Positions 6,478 to 13,573 of a DNA stretch of 33,463 nucleotides are shown piece by piece; the first letter of the stretch is position 1, and every line of letters begins with the position of its first letter. The notes beneath the pieces are model-generated. The model saw only the letters and a program-made list of their open reading frames with translations. It ran no database searches and was not told the DNA's origin. The translations under genes were made by a program, and so were the position numbers. This stretch comes from Deltaproteobacteria bacterium (lineage in GTDB: Bacteria; Lernaellota; Lernaellaia; JACKCT01), in assembly GCA_020845895.1 (NCBI GenBank), contig JADLEX010000059.1, positions 1 through 33,463 on the forward strand, in the 5' to 3' direction.

Positions 6478-8661
6478 ATGCGTGAATCGAGTTCATCGGC
6501 GCTCGTGGTTTTGCTGGTCGCGGGAGTCCTCTCGGCGACGGCGATCTTTGCTCCCGCAACCTCGACATGGGCATGCGAGGAACGCACCCGCGAGGTCACG
6601 GTGCGCCTCATCGACGCGGACGATCTCGCGCGGCTCGATGGCTTGCGCTTCGGCGTCGTGAACCGGATCGGCGACCGCGTCGTTCTGCACCTGACCGACG
6701 CCGACGCCCGCGCCCTCGCGACAATGGACATCGACATCGTCTCCGACAACCCCCTCGTCGCCGCGCCGCCGCGCGCCGACTACCACGATCCCGACGAGGC
6801 GCTCGCCCTCGTGACGCAGTGGGCCGAGTCGTATCCCGATCTCGTCACCGTCGAGACGATCGGCGAGAGCGTCGGCGGGCGGCCGTTGCTGCTCGTGAAG
6901 GTGTCGGACAACGCGGCCGAAGACGAACCCGAGCCCAGCGTGCTCTTCGACGCGTCGATCCACGGCAACGAAAATATCGCCACCGAGGTGGTGCTCGCCT
7001 TCGTGCAACGGCTTCTGGAGGGCTACGGCGAAGACGACACGCTCACCGCGCTCGTGGACGACCACGAGATTTTCGTCGTGCCGATGGTGAACCCCGACGG
7101 CGTGGCGAACGGCAAACGGCGAAACGGCGGAAACGTCGATCTCAACCGAGACCACTCGATCTTCTGGGAAGAAGGCTGGACCGGCAAACCGACCTATGCC
7201 ACGCAGCCCGAAACCCGCGCGATGATCGAGCTTGCCGCGCGCATGAACTTCACCGCGTCGGCCAGCTACCACTCGGGCGCGGTGCTCTTCAACTACCTGT
7301 GGGACACCCTGCCCTCCGGCGTCCACGACGCGCAGGACATCGACGAGCTGCTGATCCTCGCGTCGGGCTACGCCGATCTCGCCGACATGGAAGCCATCGA
7401 AGGCTACGACTGGTTCCAAATCCACGGCAGCAGCGAAGAAACGTATTACGGCATGAACGGCACCCTCGCGGGCATCATCGAGATCGCGAACGGCCAGCCG
7501 CCGCCCGAGGGCATGATCGATGCGATCGCGGACGAGAATTTCGACGCGATGGTCTTCTACACGCGTGTCGCATCCCGCGGGGCTTGGGGATTCGTCTCCG
7601 ACGCCGTCACCGGCGAGCCCATCGCCGCCACCGTTCGCACCACGCACCCCCACTGGCCGATCTATGCCGACGCCGAACTCGGCGATTACCATCGCGTGCT
7701 CGCCCCCGGCGTGACCGACGTGTGGGCCGCCGCGCCCGGCTACCTGGACGCGTTGCCCGAGACCGTCGTGCAGGACGACGACGAGTCGGTGCGCGTCGAT
7801 TTCGCGCTCGAACCCCGCCTCGAATACGTCGGCACGCCGTACAAGGTCGCCGCCGCGAAGATGGCGGATCCCGGCGATGACCACGCCAATACGAGTCGCC
7901 CTTTCATGGCGCTCGGCGAGCCCGACGGCGAGGCGTTTCACCTGGGCAAGGGCGGGTTCATCGTCTTCGATATGGGCGAGACGTTGCCGATCGACGACAT
8001 CGACGGCCCCGACTTCACCGTCGTGCAGGCGGGCGCGAGCGCGGCCGATGAGGGCTACGAAGTCTTCGTCTCCGAGAGTTGGACCGGACCGTGGACGTCC
8101 ATCGGCTCCGCATTCGGCACCTCGTCGTTCGACCTCGCCGGAGGTCCGCGAAGCGACGTGCGTTATGTGCGTATCGACGACGACGGCGACGGAGTCGCGG
8201 ATGCGCCCGACGCCGGATTCGACCTCGACGCGCTCGTCTACGAACGCGCCTGCCCCGCGCCGGTGCCGGACTTCGGCGCTTCGCCCATCACGGGTTCCGC
8301 GCCGCTCACCGTGGCGTTCGCGCCGAGCATGGGCGGGCGACCGGGGTGCGTTGAATCGGTCGCGTGGGATTTCGGCGACGGCGACGGCGCGACGGACGGC
8401 ATCGTCGAGCACACCTACACCGAGCCCGGCGTTTACGACGTGGCGCTCACCGCGACGGGCCCCGGCGGCGAGGTCACGAAACTCAAAACCGCGCTCATCC
8501 TGGTCGGTGAAGGCGACGACGACGATGACACGTCCGACGACGACGTCTCGCCGGATGACGACACGTCGGAAGACGACGACATGACCGACGACGATGCGGA
8601 TGACGACGACGCGGATATCGCCGGGGACGACGACGACGACAATGGTGCGTGCTGCGGCTAG
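6478..8661 (+). CDS. Secreted M14-family zinc carboxypeptidase with PKD domain and Asp-rich tail
   Basis: A 727-aa exported metallopeptidase. A Sec signal peptide covers about residues 1-32. The M14 domain (about 100-355) has the zinc ligands in HGNEN (H162, E165), VDLNRD, the third ligand in SYHSG (H265) and the catalytic glutamate in IIEIANG (E335), so it looks active. Next come a carboxypeptidase-regulatory-like beta domain (about 365-450), a beta-rich domain of unknown type (about 455-590), a PKD domain (about 594-677, with WDFGDGDG) and a 49-residue tail almost wholly Asp with Ser/Thr/Glu, ending CCG. The tail could bind calcium, act as a spacer or carry a sorting signal; this is inference. 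A weak TTGTGA-18-TAGCAT promoter may lie in the 40-bp divergent gap. Confidence 0.93.
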   Translation: MRESSSSALVVLLVAGVLSATAIFAPATSTWACEERTREVTVRLIDADDLARLDGLRFGVVNRIGDRVVLHLTDADARALATMDIDIVSDNPLVAAPPRADYHDPDEALALVTQWAESYPDLVTVETIGESVGGRPLLLVKVSDNAAEDEPEPSVLFDASIHGNENIATEVVLAFVQRLLEGYGEDDTLTALVDDHEIFVVPMVNPDGVANGKRRNGGNVDLNRDHSIFWEEGWTGKPTYATQPETRAMIELAARMNFTASASYHSGAVLFNYLWDTLPSGVHDAQDIDELLILASGYADLADMEAIEGYDWFQIHGSSEETYYGMNGTLAGIIEIANGQPPPEGMIDAIADENFDAMVFYTRVASRGAWGFVSDAVTGEPIAATVRTTHPHWPIYADAELGDYHRVLAPGVTDVWAAAPGYLDALPETVVQDDDESVRVDFALEPRLEYVGTPYKVAAAKMADPGDDHANTSRPFMALGEPDGEAFHLGKGGFIVFDMGETLPIDDIDGPDFTVVQAGASAADEGYEVFVSESWTGPWTSIGSAFGTSSFDLAGGPRSDVRYVRIDDDGDGVADAPDAGFDLDALVYERACPAPVPDFGASPITGSAPLTVAFAPSMGGRPGCVESVAWDFGDGDGATDGIVEHTYTEPGVYDVALTATGPGGEVTKLKTALILVGEGDDDDDTSDDDVSPDDDTSEDDDMTDDDADDDDADIAGDDDDDNGACCG

Positions 8662-8769
8662 AGCGCGGCGCTCGCCCCCGTCCCCTCTCCCGTCAGACGG
8701 GAGAGGGGTGCCGAGCAACGCGAGGCGGGGTGAGGGTTCCCGCCCGCGCACCGGCGCTTGCTGCGGCTA
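8650..8769. mobile_element. Possible insertion: repeat copy B bounded by 11-bp direct repeats
   Basis: TGCTGCGGCTA occurs exactly at 8650-8660 and again at 8759-8769, on either side of the palindromic element. Just inside are short inverted ends (AGCGC at 8662-8666, GCGCT at 8754-8758). This is the layout of a non-autonomous element with a target-site duplication. The left direct repeat contains the TAG stop of the peptidase gene and the right one contains the TAG stop of the convergent gene. Without an empty site for comparison, local duplication is equally possible. Confidence 0.45.
8671..8736. repeat. Palindromic intergenic element, copy B
   Basis: Same family and orientation as the copy at 1470. 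The central hairpin is a perfect 13-bp palindrome arm pair at 8682-8708 (11 bp if a 5-nt loop is allowed), followed by the shared spacer GAGCAACGCGAGGC and the terminal GGGGTGAGGG. It separates convergent genes and may act as a two-way transcription barrier. Confidence 0.9.
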
Positions 8770-9795
8770 ATCGGAATCCGTCAGCAACGCTTCCTGCCCG
8801 GTTCTGATCGACTCGCGGATCGCCTCGCGAAAACGCGCGATCCGAATCGCCTCGAGATCCGCGAATTCCGGCTTCGAACGATAGCGCGCCGCGCGGACGA
8901 GATCGGCCGCGGCGGCCCGATACGCCGTCGTGGGGTCTTCGTCGAAGCGCGCGATCGGCACCTCGTACCGATCGCCGATATACGTGGCGAGCGCGGGCCC
9001 ATCGCCATCGCGCCCCGTGAGCGCGCCGCCGAAGATGTAGCCATCCGTGCCCGCGAATTCGAACGACTCAGCCACCGGCTCCAACGGCCCGCGCACCACG
9101 ATGCCCGGCGCACGCACCGCCTCGTACACACCGAAACGCCGCGCGCCCGCCTCGCCGGCGTTGTGCCACGTCACGAGCGTCGCCGCCTCGGTCGTCCACG
9201 CGTGAACGGCGCGCACCGGACCGAGCAGCGCGGCGAGCGGCAGCGCCTCGAACTCCGGCCCGCACGCGATCGGCGCGGCGGGCAGCGGCTCGGTCACGAT
9301 CGGCTCGTCGGCGCGGCCATGACGCCCGGCCACCGAACGCACCCGCAGCGTTTGCACGTCGCCGATGCGCGTCGCGTTCAGCAGCTCGCGCGCGGCGGTG
9401 ACGATCGGGCTGTAGTGGGCGGGCGAATACACGCGCAGCGCCACCTTCGCCTGTTTCGCCTCCACCATCGCATCGACCGCCGTCGCGTCATGCAGCGCGG
9501 TGCCGCGAATGCCGACGGAGATTCCCGATTCGAGGCATTTCTCCGCCACGTCCAACGCCTCGAGCACCGGAGTGTCGATCTCCGCGATCCACACCTCCGA
9601 GTTGCCCAGCACGTCACCCAGGCTGCGAAACACGGCGAGCTCGGGGAATTGCCGCGCGAGACGCGTCGCCGCGTCCGGATCGTCGTCGTACACGCCGACG
9701 AGGTGCACGCCGGCGAGCGGGCGATAGGCCTCGCACCACACGCGCGCGTGCGGGCCCGCTCCGATCAACACGACTCCGATCGCCTCTTCAGCCAT
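8767..9795 (-). CDS. Gfo/Idh/MocA-like protein lacking catalytic signatures
   Basis: A 342-aa protein with an N-terminal Rossmann fold (VVLIGAGPHARVWCEAY) and the general length and layout of Gfo/Idh/MocA sugar dehydrogenases. Where the family has the EKP motif with its catalytic lysine, this protein reads GIRGTAL. Where most members have a His in a GxHxxD-like helix, it reads CGPEFEALPLAALLG. Both losses are seen directly from the translation; loss of dehydrogenase activity is inference. It may be a binding or regulatory partner of the intact paralogue encoded upstream, or act on another chemistry. It starts 6 bp after the small gene upstream and ends in the TAG of a short direct repeat. Confidence 0.7.
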   Translation of the reverse strand: MAEEAIGVVLIGAGPHARVWCEAYRPLAGVHLVGVYDDDPDAATRLARQFPELAVFRSLGDVLGNSEVWIAEIDTPVLEALDVAEKCLESGISVGIRGTALHDATAVDAMVEAKQAKVALRVYSPAHYSPIVTAARELLNATRIGDVQTLRVRSVAGRHGRADEPIVTEPLPAAPIACGPEFEALPLAALLGPVRAVHAWTTEAATLVTWHNAGEAGARRFGVYEAVRAPGIVVRGPLEPVAESFEFAGTDGYIFGGALTGRDGDGPALATYIGDRYEVPIARFDEDPTTAYRAAAADLVRAARYRSKPEFADLEAIRIARFREAIRESIRTGQEALLTDSD

Positions 9796-9801
9796 GACCG
9801 C

Positions 9802-10077
9802 TCACTTCAAGAACGCGCCGCGCACGATCATGCGCAGGCGGACGGGATCGCCGTCGCGCAGCATGCGCCGCACGATGGTGGTGCCCGGTTTCCCCGCAAC
9901 GAAAATCGCCTTCACCTCGTTCACTGAGCGAATCTCAACCGGCCCCGCTCCCCCAAGACGCAGGAACGCCGCCGTCACGCCGAGCAGACGCACGATGGTT
10001 GGATCGGGAAACCGCATCAGCCATCGCCCCACGGCGAGCGCCATCCGCGCCTTCCACATCGCGCGCCGGGTGTTCAC
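9802..10077 (-). CDS. Small hypothetical protein between two Gfo/Idh-type genes
   Basis: A 91-aa basic protein that I do not recognise. GTG at 10077 forms a GTGA overlap with the stop of the upstream oxidoreductase, and the stop is 6 bp before the next gene, so translational coupling supports it as real. The N-terminal third is Arg/Met-rich (ARMALAVGRWLMRFPDP); the remainder has alternating hydrophobic stretches (VNEVKAIFVAGKPGTTIV, VRLRMIVRGAF) that would form beta strands. No signal peptide or clear membrane helix is seen. It may be an accessory subunit or chaperone for the flanking oxidoreductases; this is only suggested by position. Confidence 0.6.
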   Translation of the reverse strand: MNTRRAMWKARMALAVGRWLMRFPDPTIVRLLGVTAAFLRLGGAGPVEIRSVNEVKAIFVAGKPGTTIVRRMLRDGDPVRLRMIVRGAFLK

Positions 10078-11144
10078 ATCGGCTCCTTTCCCGTCACCGT
10101 CGCGGGATCGACCGACGCGCCGGACTTCGACGATACGTAAGCCGCCAGCGCCGCCTGCATCACGTGCCGCGCCGTCTTGCCCGAGAGCTTCGCCTCGCGG
10201 AAGTTTCGCAGGGCGTCGATGAAGTGGTGCGTCGAATCGCGAAAACTGTCCATCCAGTCGTGACGCAGGTCCTCAAAGCCCACGGTGCGACCGTCCTTGA
10301 CGAGCAGCAGCGGCGGCAGGTCGAGCAGCCGCCCCGAGCAGCGCGTCATGACGATGGTCCCGCGCGTGCCGGTGATTTCCATGCGTTCGTCGGCGCTGTA
10401 GTAGTTGCCGCGCATGCGCGCGTTGGGCGAAAACGCCGCCTCGAAGTACCCCAGCACGGGGCTTTGGCGAAAACGAAGGGCGATCATCGCCGGCGAGTCG
10501 ATCACGGCGGCGGTGCGGTCGATCCACGCCTTCACTTCGGCGATCTCGCCGAACAGGTCCACCGCCATCGAAAACTTGTGGTAGCCGTCGTCGAAGATCG
10601 CGGGGCCCGGCCCACACTCGTCGGGATTCAGCCGCCAGATCCACGTATTGAGCGGCACGTGCCAGCCGCCGGTGAGCGTGCCGAGTTTCAGCCGCAGCGT
10701 CAGCACATCGCCGATCTCGCCCTCCTGAATCAGGCGCTTCGCCATGACGAAGGGCGGGTAGAAGACGAAGTTTTCGAAGACCTTGAGCTGCACCCCGGCG
10801 TAGAAGCACGCGCTGATCATCTCGTCGCATTCGGGGATCGTGAGCGCCATCGGTTTTTGCACCGACACGTGCTTTCGCGCGGCGGCCGCGTCGCACACCA
10901 TCCGCCGGTGCAGGTGGTGCGGCGTGAGGATCTCGACCGCGTCGATCTCGGGATCGGCCAGCACGTCGCGGTAATCGAGGTAGATCCGCGTCGCGCCCCA
11001 CTCCTTCGCGCGGCGCTCAGCGGTCTCGGCCGACACGTCGCACACGGCGAGGATCTTCGCGTCGGCGCGGTCCAGATAACCCGGCGCGTGCATGTCGGCG
11101 ATGCGTCCGCCGCCGATGATGCCCACCCGGATCTGCTCGCCCAC
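10074..11144 (-). CDS. Gfo/Idh/MocA family NAD(P)-dependent oxidoreductase
   Basis: A 356-aa cytosolic dehydrogenase, probably acting on a sugar, nucleotide sugar or inositol-type substrate. The N-terminus RVGIIGGGRIADMHAPGY is the nucleotide-binding loop. VQKPMALTIPECDEM is the EKP motif with Glu changed to Gln but the catalytic Lys kept. DDGYHKFSMAVDLFGE supplies the conserved His near the active site. GTG at 11144 is chosen because GAGGAG lies seven bases upstream; an ATG at 11225 would add 27 unfamiliar residues running through the promoter region. It is first of three genes on this strand and divergent from the SCP2-led operon. With the DegT aminotransferase and hexapeptide protein across the divide, a WbpB-like role in amino-sugar synthesis is possible (inference). 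Confidence 0.85.
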   Translation of the reverse strand: MGEQIRVGIIGGGRIADMHAPGYLDRADAKILAVCDVSAETAERRAKEWGATRIYLDYRDVLADPEIDAVEILTPHHLHRRMVCDAAAARKHVSVQKPMALTIPECDEMISACFYAGVQLKVFENFVFYPPFVMAKRLIQEGEIGDVLTLRLKLGTLTGGWHVPLNTWIWRLNPDECGPGPAIFDDGYHKFSMAVDLFGEIAEVKAWIDRTAAVIDSPAMIALRFRQSPVLGYFEAAFSPNARMRGNYYSADERMEITGTRGTIVMTRCSGRLLDLPPLLLVKDGRTVGFEDLRHDWMDSFRDSTHHFIDALRNFREAKLSGKTARHVMQAALAAYVSSKSGASVDPATVTGKEPM

Positions 11145-11163
11145 CGTGAAGCTCCTCGATTGC

Positions 11164-11192
11164 CGTATCGTGTTCGCGCGCACATTAGCCAA
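11164..11192 (-). promoter_or_regulatory. Candidate sigma70-type promoter for the oxidoreductase operon
   Basis: On the minus strand, TTGGCT (11187-11192) and GATACG (11164-11169) are separated by 17 bp, upstream of the strong GAGGAG ribosome site for the GTG at 11144. The -10 match is weak, so this rests on spacing and position. Confidence 0.3.
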
Positions 11193-11243
11193 TCGCACGG
11201 GGCTTGGGTAGCGGAGATGCCGCAAAAAGCCGGGGACGGGCGG

Positions 11244-11315
11244 CCCTCACCCTTGCCCCTCTCCCGCCCGGCGGGAAAGGGGTGCCTCGAGCGAACGCGA
11301 GGGACGGGGTGAGGG
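11244..11315. repeat. Palindromic intergenic element, copy C
   Basis: Bounded by CCCTCACCC and its near-complement GGGGTGAGGG. The central hairpin has a 12-bp stem with one mismatch around a CCG loop. It sits between divergent genes, unlike copies B and D which lie between convergent genes. Same orientation as copies A and B. Confidence 0.88.
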
Positions 11316-11329
11316 TCGCCGCGTTTTGC

Positions 11330-11358
11330 TTGTCGCGCCCAAACCGTTTCGATATGCT
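11330..11358 (+). promoter_or_regulatory. Candidate promoter of the seven-gene operon
   Basis: TTGTCG (11330-11335) and TATGCT (11353-11358) with a 17-bp spacer, just after repeat copy C and 63 bp before the first start codon. The -10 matches consensus at four of six positions. No better candidate is visible in the 11316-11420 leader. Confidence 0.35.
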
Positions 11359-11370
11359 TGTGGCCCTCGC

Positions 11371-11401
11371 AACGCGGGGACTCGTCCGCGAACGCGGGGA
11401 C
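11371..11401 (+). promoter_or_regulatory. Paired 11-bp direct repeats in the operon leader (possible operator)
   Basis: AACGCGGGGAC occurs exactly at 11371-11381 and 11391-11401. The 20-bp period is two helical turns, placing both on one face of the DNA, and they follow the candidate promoter directly. This geometry is common for tandem binding sites of a regulator; no regulator is encoded nearby. Confidence 0.4.
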
Positions 11402-11420
11402 CATCCCACAGGAGGCCGTG

Positions 11421-12182
11421 ATGTTGGATCAGGAGGTTCTGGCGAGGCTGCACGTGTCGGCGGTGCTCCAGAACATCGAGGAACTGGTCGACTTCGACGC
11501 CGCCGCGAAGGACATCGTGAAGGACTGGCGCGCGACGATCCAGTTCTCGTGTCCCGGCGGTATCGGCGCGCATCTGGAATTCGGCGGCGGCCGCGCGCGC
11601 TGGGCCGACGGATCGACCTCCATGCCGTCGGTCGCCCTGTGGTTCGCAACGCCGGGGCAGCTCAACAACATGTTCACGGGCAAGGGAGTCGCGATTCCCG
11701 TGCCCTGGATGGGCGTGTGGAACGTGGGGCTGCTCAAAGGCTTCACGGAGCTGACGAAGCGCCTCGAGCACTACCTCAAACCCGCGGATGCGACGCTCGC
11801 CGACCGCTCGGCGTTCGAGTTCCACACCAAGTGCCTGCTCTACACGGCGATGTACGGTCTTGCGCCGATCGCCGGGTACGACCACCACGTGCGTCACTTC
11901 GTGTCGGGCATCCGCGACGGCGTGGTGGAGTTCCGCATCGCGAACGGCCCCGCCGCGCACGTGACCGTCAAGGGCGGCAAGCTCTACCCGGCCAAGGGGC
12001 GCAGCGCTGAGCCGTCCGTTTCGATCGAGCTGCCCGACTACGACACCGCGTACGGCATGCTCTCGGGCAAGCTGGACGTCATGGCCCTCGTCGGCGCGCG
12101 CCGAGCCACCATCCGCGGGTTCATCCCGCTCGTCGACAAGATCGGCTCCGCGCTGGACCGGCTTGCGATCTACCTGAACTGA
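11421..12182 (+). CDS. SCP2-type sterol/lipid-carrier-like protein, apparently with two SCP2 repeats
   Basis: A 253-aa soluble protein. The C-terminal part (about 167-252) has the SCP2 pattern: a beta sheet GVVEFRIANGPAAHVTV, PSVSIELPDYDTAYGML, SGKLDVMALV and a terminal helix. Residues 38-119 repeat the same order (ATIQF...HLEF, MPSVALWF, FTGKGVAIPV, a helix ending HYL), so the protein looks like an internal duplication. SCP2 folds bind lipids or acyl-CoA in a hydrophobic tunnel. ATG at 11421 has GGAGG five bases upstream. It leads the operon, 13 bp before the aminotransferase. A lipid-presenting or acyl-carrier role in glycolipid synthesis is inference. Confidence 0.75.
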   Translation: MLDQEVLARLHVSAVLQNIEELVDFDAAAKDIVKDWRATIQFSCPGGIGAHLEFGGGRARWADGSTSMPSVALWFATPGQLNNMFTGKGVAIPVPWMGVWNVGLLKGFTELTKRLEHYLKPADATLADRSAFEFHTKCLLYTAMYGLAPIAGYDHHVRHFVSGIRDGVVEFRIANGPAAHVTVKGGKLYPAKGRSAEPSVSIELPDYDTAYGMLSGKLDVMALVGARRATIRGFIPLVDKIGSALDRLAIYLN

Positions 12183-12195
12183 AGGAGGACTCGAC

Positions 12196-13566
12196 ATGAG
12201 CGCCGCACGCACTCCCACCGCTTCGAACAAGTCCTCCGCCGCGCGCAACGGCGCGAAATCCAAACCCGTCCCCACGACCGCGAAGGGTTCGAGCGGCCAG
12301 GCCGCCGCGCGAGCGGGGAAGAAAGCCGCGTTGTACGAGTTCGACAAGACGCTCGCGCTCTTCGACCGCGCGGTGAAGGTGATCCCGCAGGGCATCTACG
12401 GCCACGTGAGCCCCGTGCTCATGATCCCCGGCGCGTTTCCGTATTACGCGGTGCGCGGCGAGGGTTGCCGCTACGAGGACGCCGACGGCAACTCGTTCAT
12501 CGACTACATGTGCGCGTACGGCCCGATGGTGGTGGGTTACGCGAACGAACGGGTGAACGCGGCGGCGATGCGTGAGATCGCGAACGGCGACTGCTTCAAC
12601 CACCCCAGCGAACTGATGGTGCGTCTCGCGGAACGGCTCACGGGCCTGATCGACATGGCCGACTGGGCGGTCTTCGCGAAGAACGGCTCGGACCAGACGA
12701 CGTGGGCCGTGCAGGTGGCCCGCGAGCACACCGGACGGCGCAAGATCGTCATGGTCAAGGGCACCTACCACGGCAAGGACGCGTGGTGCACCCCGGGCCA
12801 CGGCGGCGTGATCGCCGAGGACCGCGCGCAGATGCTCTATTACCAGTGGAACCGCGCCGACCAGCTCGAGGAGCTGTTCCGCAAATACGGCGACGACATC
12901 GCGGCCGTCATCATGACGCCCTACCATCACCCGGCCTTCGCCCAAAGCGAGATGCCCGCGCCGGGGTTCTGGCAGGCGGTGCAATCGCTGTGCAACCGCA
13001 ACGGCTCGCTGCTGATCCTGGACGACGTGCGCGCGGGATGGCGTCTGTCGATCAAAGGCTCGCACGACTACTTCGGCTTTACGCCCGACATCGCGTGCTA
13101 CTGCAAGGCGATCGCCAACGGCTACCCGCTGTCCGCGGCGGTGGGCCGCGAGGAGTACAAGGCGGCGGCGGCGCGCGTGTTTCTCACCGGCTCGTACTGG
13201 AACGGCGCGATGTGCCAGGCGGCGTCGCTGGCCACGCTCGACATCCTCGAAAAGGAAAAGGGCGTCGAGACGATGATGGCGATGGGCGAGTTGCTGGGCG
13301 CGGGCCTACGCGAACTCGGCGACAAATACGGCTACCCGATGCACCTCACCGGCCCGGCGTCGATTCCCTATCTGGTGCTGGAAGACGACGCGAATCTGCT
13401 GAAGATCCAGCGCTTCGCGGCGGAGGTCACGCGGCGCGGGAGCTTCTTCCACCCGCATCACAACTGGTTCCTCTCCACGGCGCACACCGCCGCGGATATC
13501 CAGGAAACGCTCAACCACTGCGAAGACGCGCTAAAGGCCATGCAAGGCGCGGCCTTTACCCTGTGA
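12196..13566 (+). CDS. Class III PLP-dependent aminotransferase, glutamate-1-semialdehyde-aminomutase-like
   Basis: A 456-aa fold-type I PLP enzyme. After a 45-residue Ala/Lys/Ser-rich disordered extension come CRYEDADGNSFIDY (strand pair), AKNGSDQTTWAVQVAR (phosphate-binding region), LLILDDVRAGWR (Asp276 for the pyridine nitrogen) and DIACYCKAIANGYPLSA with the PLP lysine at 304. It resembles HemL, but the usual DEVxTGFR motif is DDVRAGWR, and the extension is unusual, so it is unlikely to be the housekeeping HemL. The amino acceptor could be a keto sugar or another carbonyl compound. A GGAGG site precedes ATG 12196. Confidence 0.85.
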   Translation: MSAARTPTASNKSSAARNGAKSKPVPTTAKGSSGQAAARAGKKAALYEFDKTLALFDRAVKVIPQGIYGHVSPVLMIPGAFPYYAVRGEGCRYEDADGNSFIDYMCAYGPMVVGYANERVNAAAMREIANGDCFNHPSELMVRLAERLTGLIDMADWAVFAKNGSDQTTWAVQVAREHTGRRKIVMVKGTYHGKDAWCTPGHGGVIAEDRAQMLYYQWNRADQLEELFRKYGDDIAAVIMTPYHHPAFAQSEMPAPGFWQAVQSLCNRNGSLLILDDVRAGWRLSIKGSHDYFGFTPDIACYCKAIANGYPLSAAVGREEYKAAAARVFLTGSYWNGAMCQAASLATLDILEKEKGVETMMAMGELLGAGLRELGDKYGYPMHLTGPASIPYLVLEDDANLLKIQRFAAEVTRRGSFFHPHHNWFLSTAHTAADIQETLNHCEDALKAMQGAAFTL

Positions 13567-13573
13567 GCGCCGC

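Noticed and set aside
6493-8751. Long open frame on the minus strand opposite the M14 peptidase gene
   Set aside because: High GC keeps antisense frames open. The sequence has no recognisable motif and is rich in Arg/His/Val, while the plus strand carries a full signal peptide and catalytic residues.
12196-13566. Assignment as HemL (glutamate-1-semialdehyde aminomutase)
   Set aside because: The DEVxTGFR motif is altered, there is a long N-terminal extension, and the neighbours concern sugars and lipids rather than tetrapyrroles.
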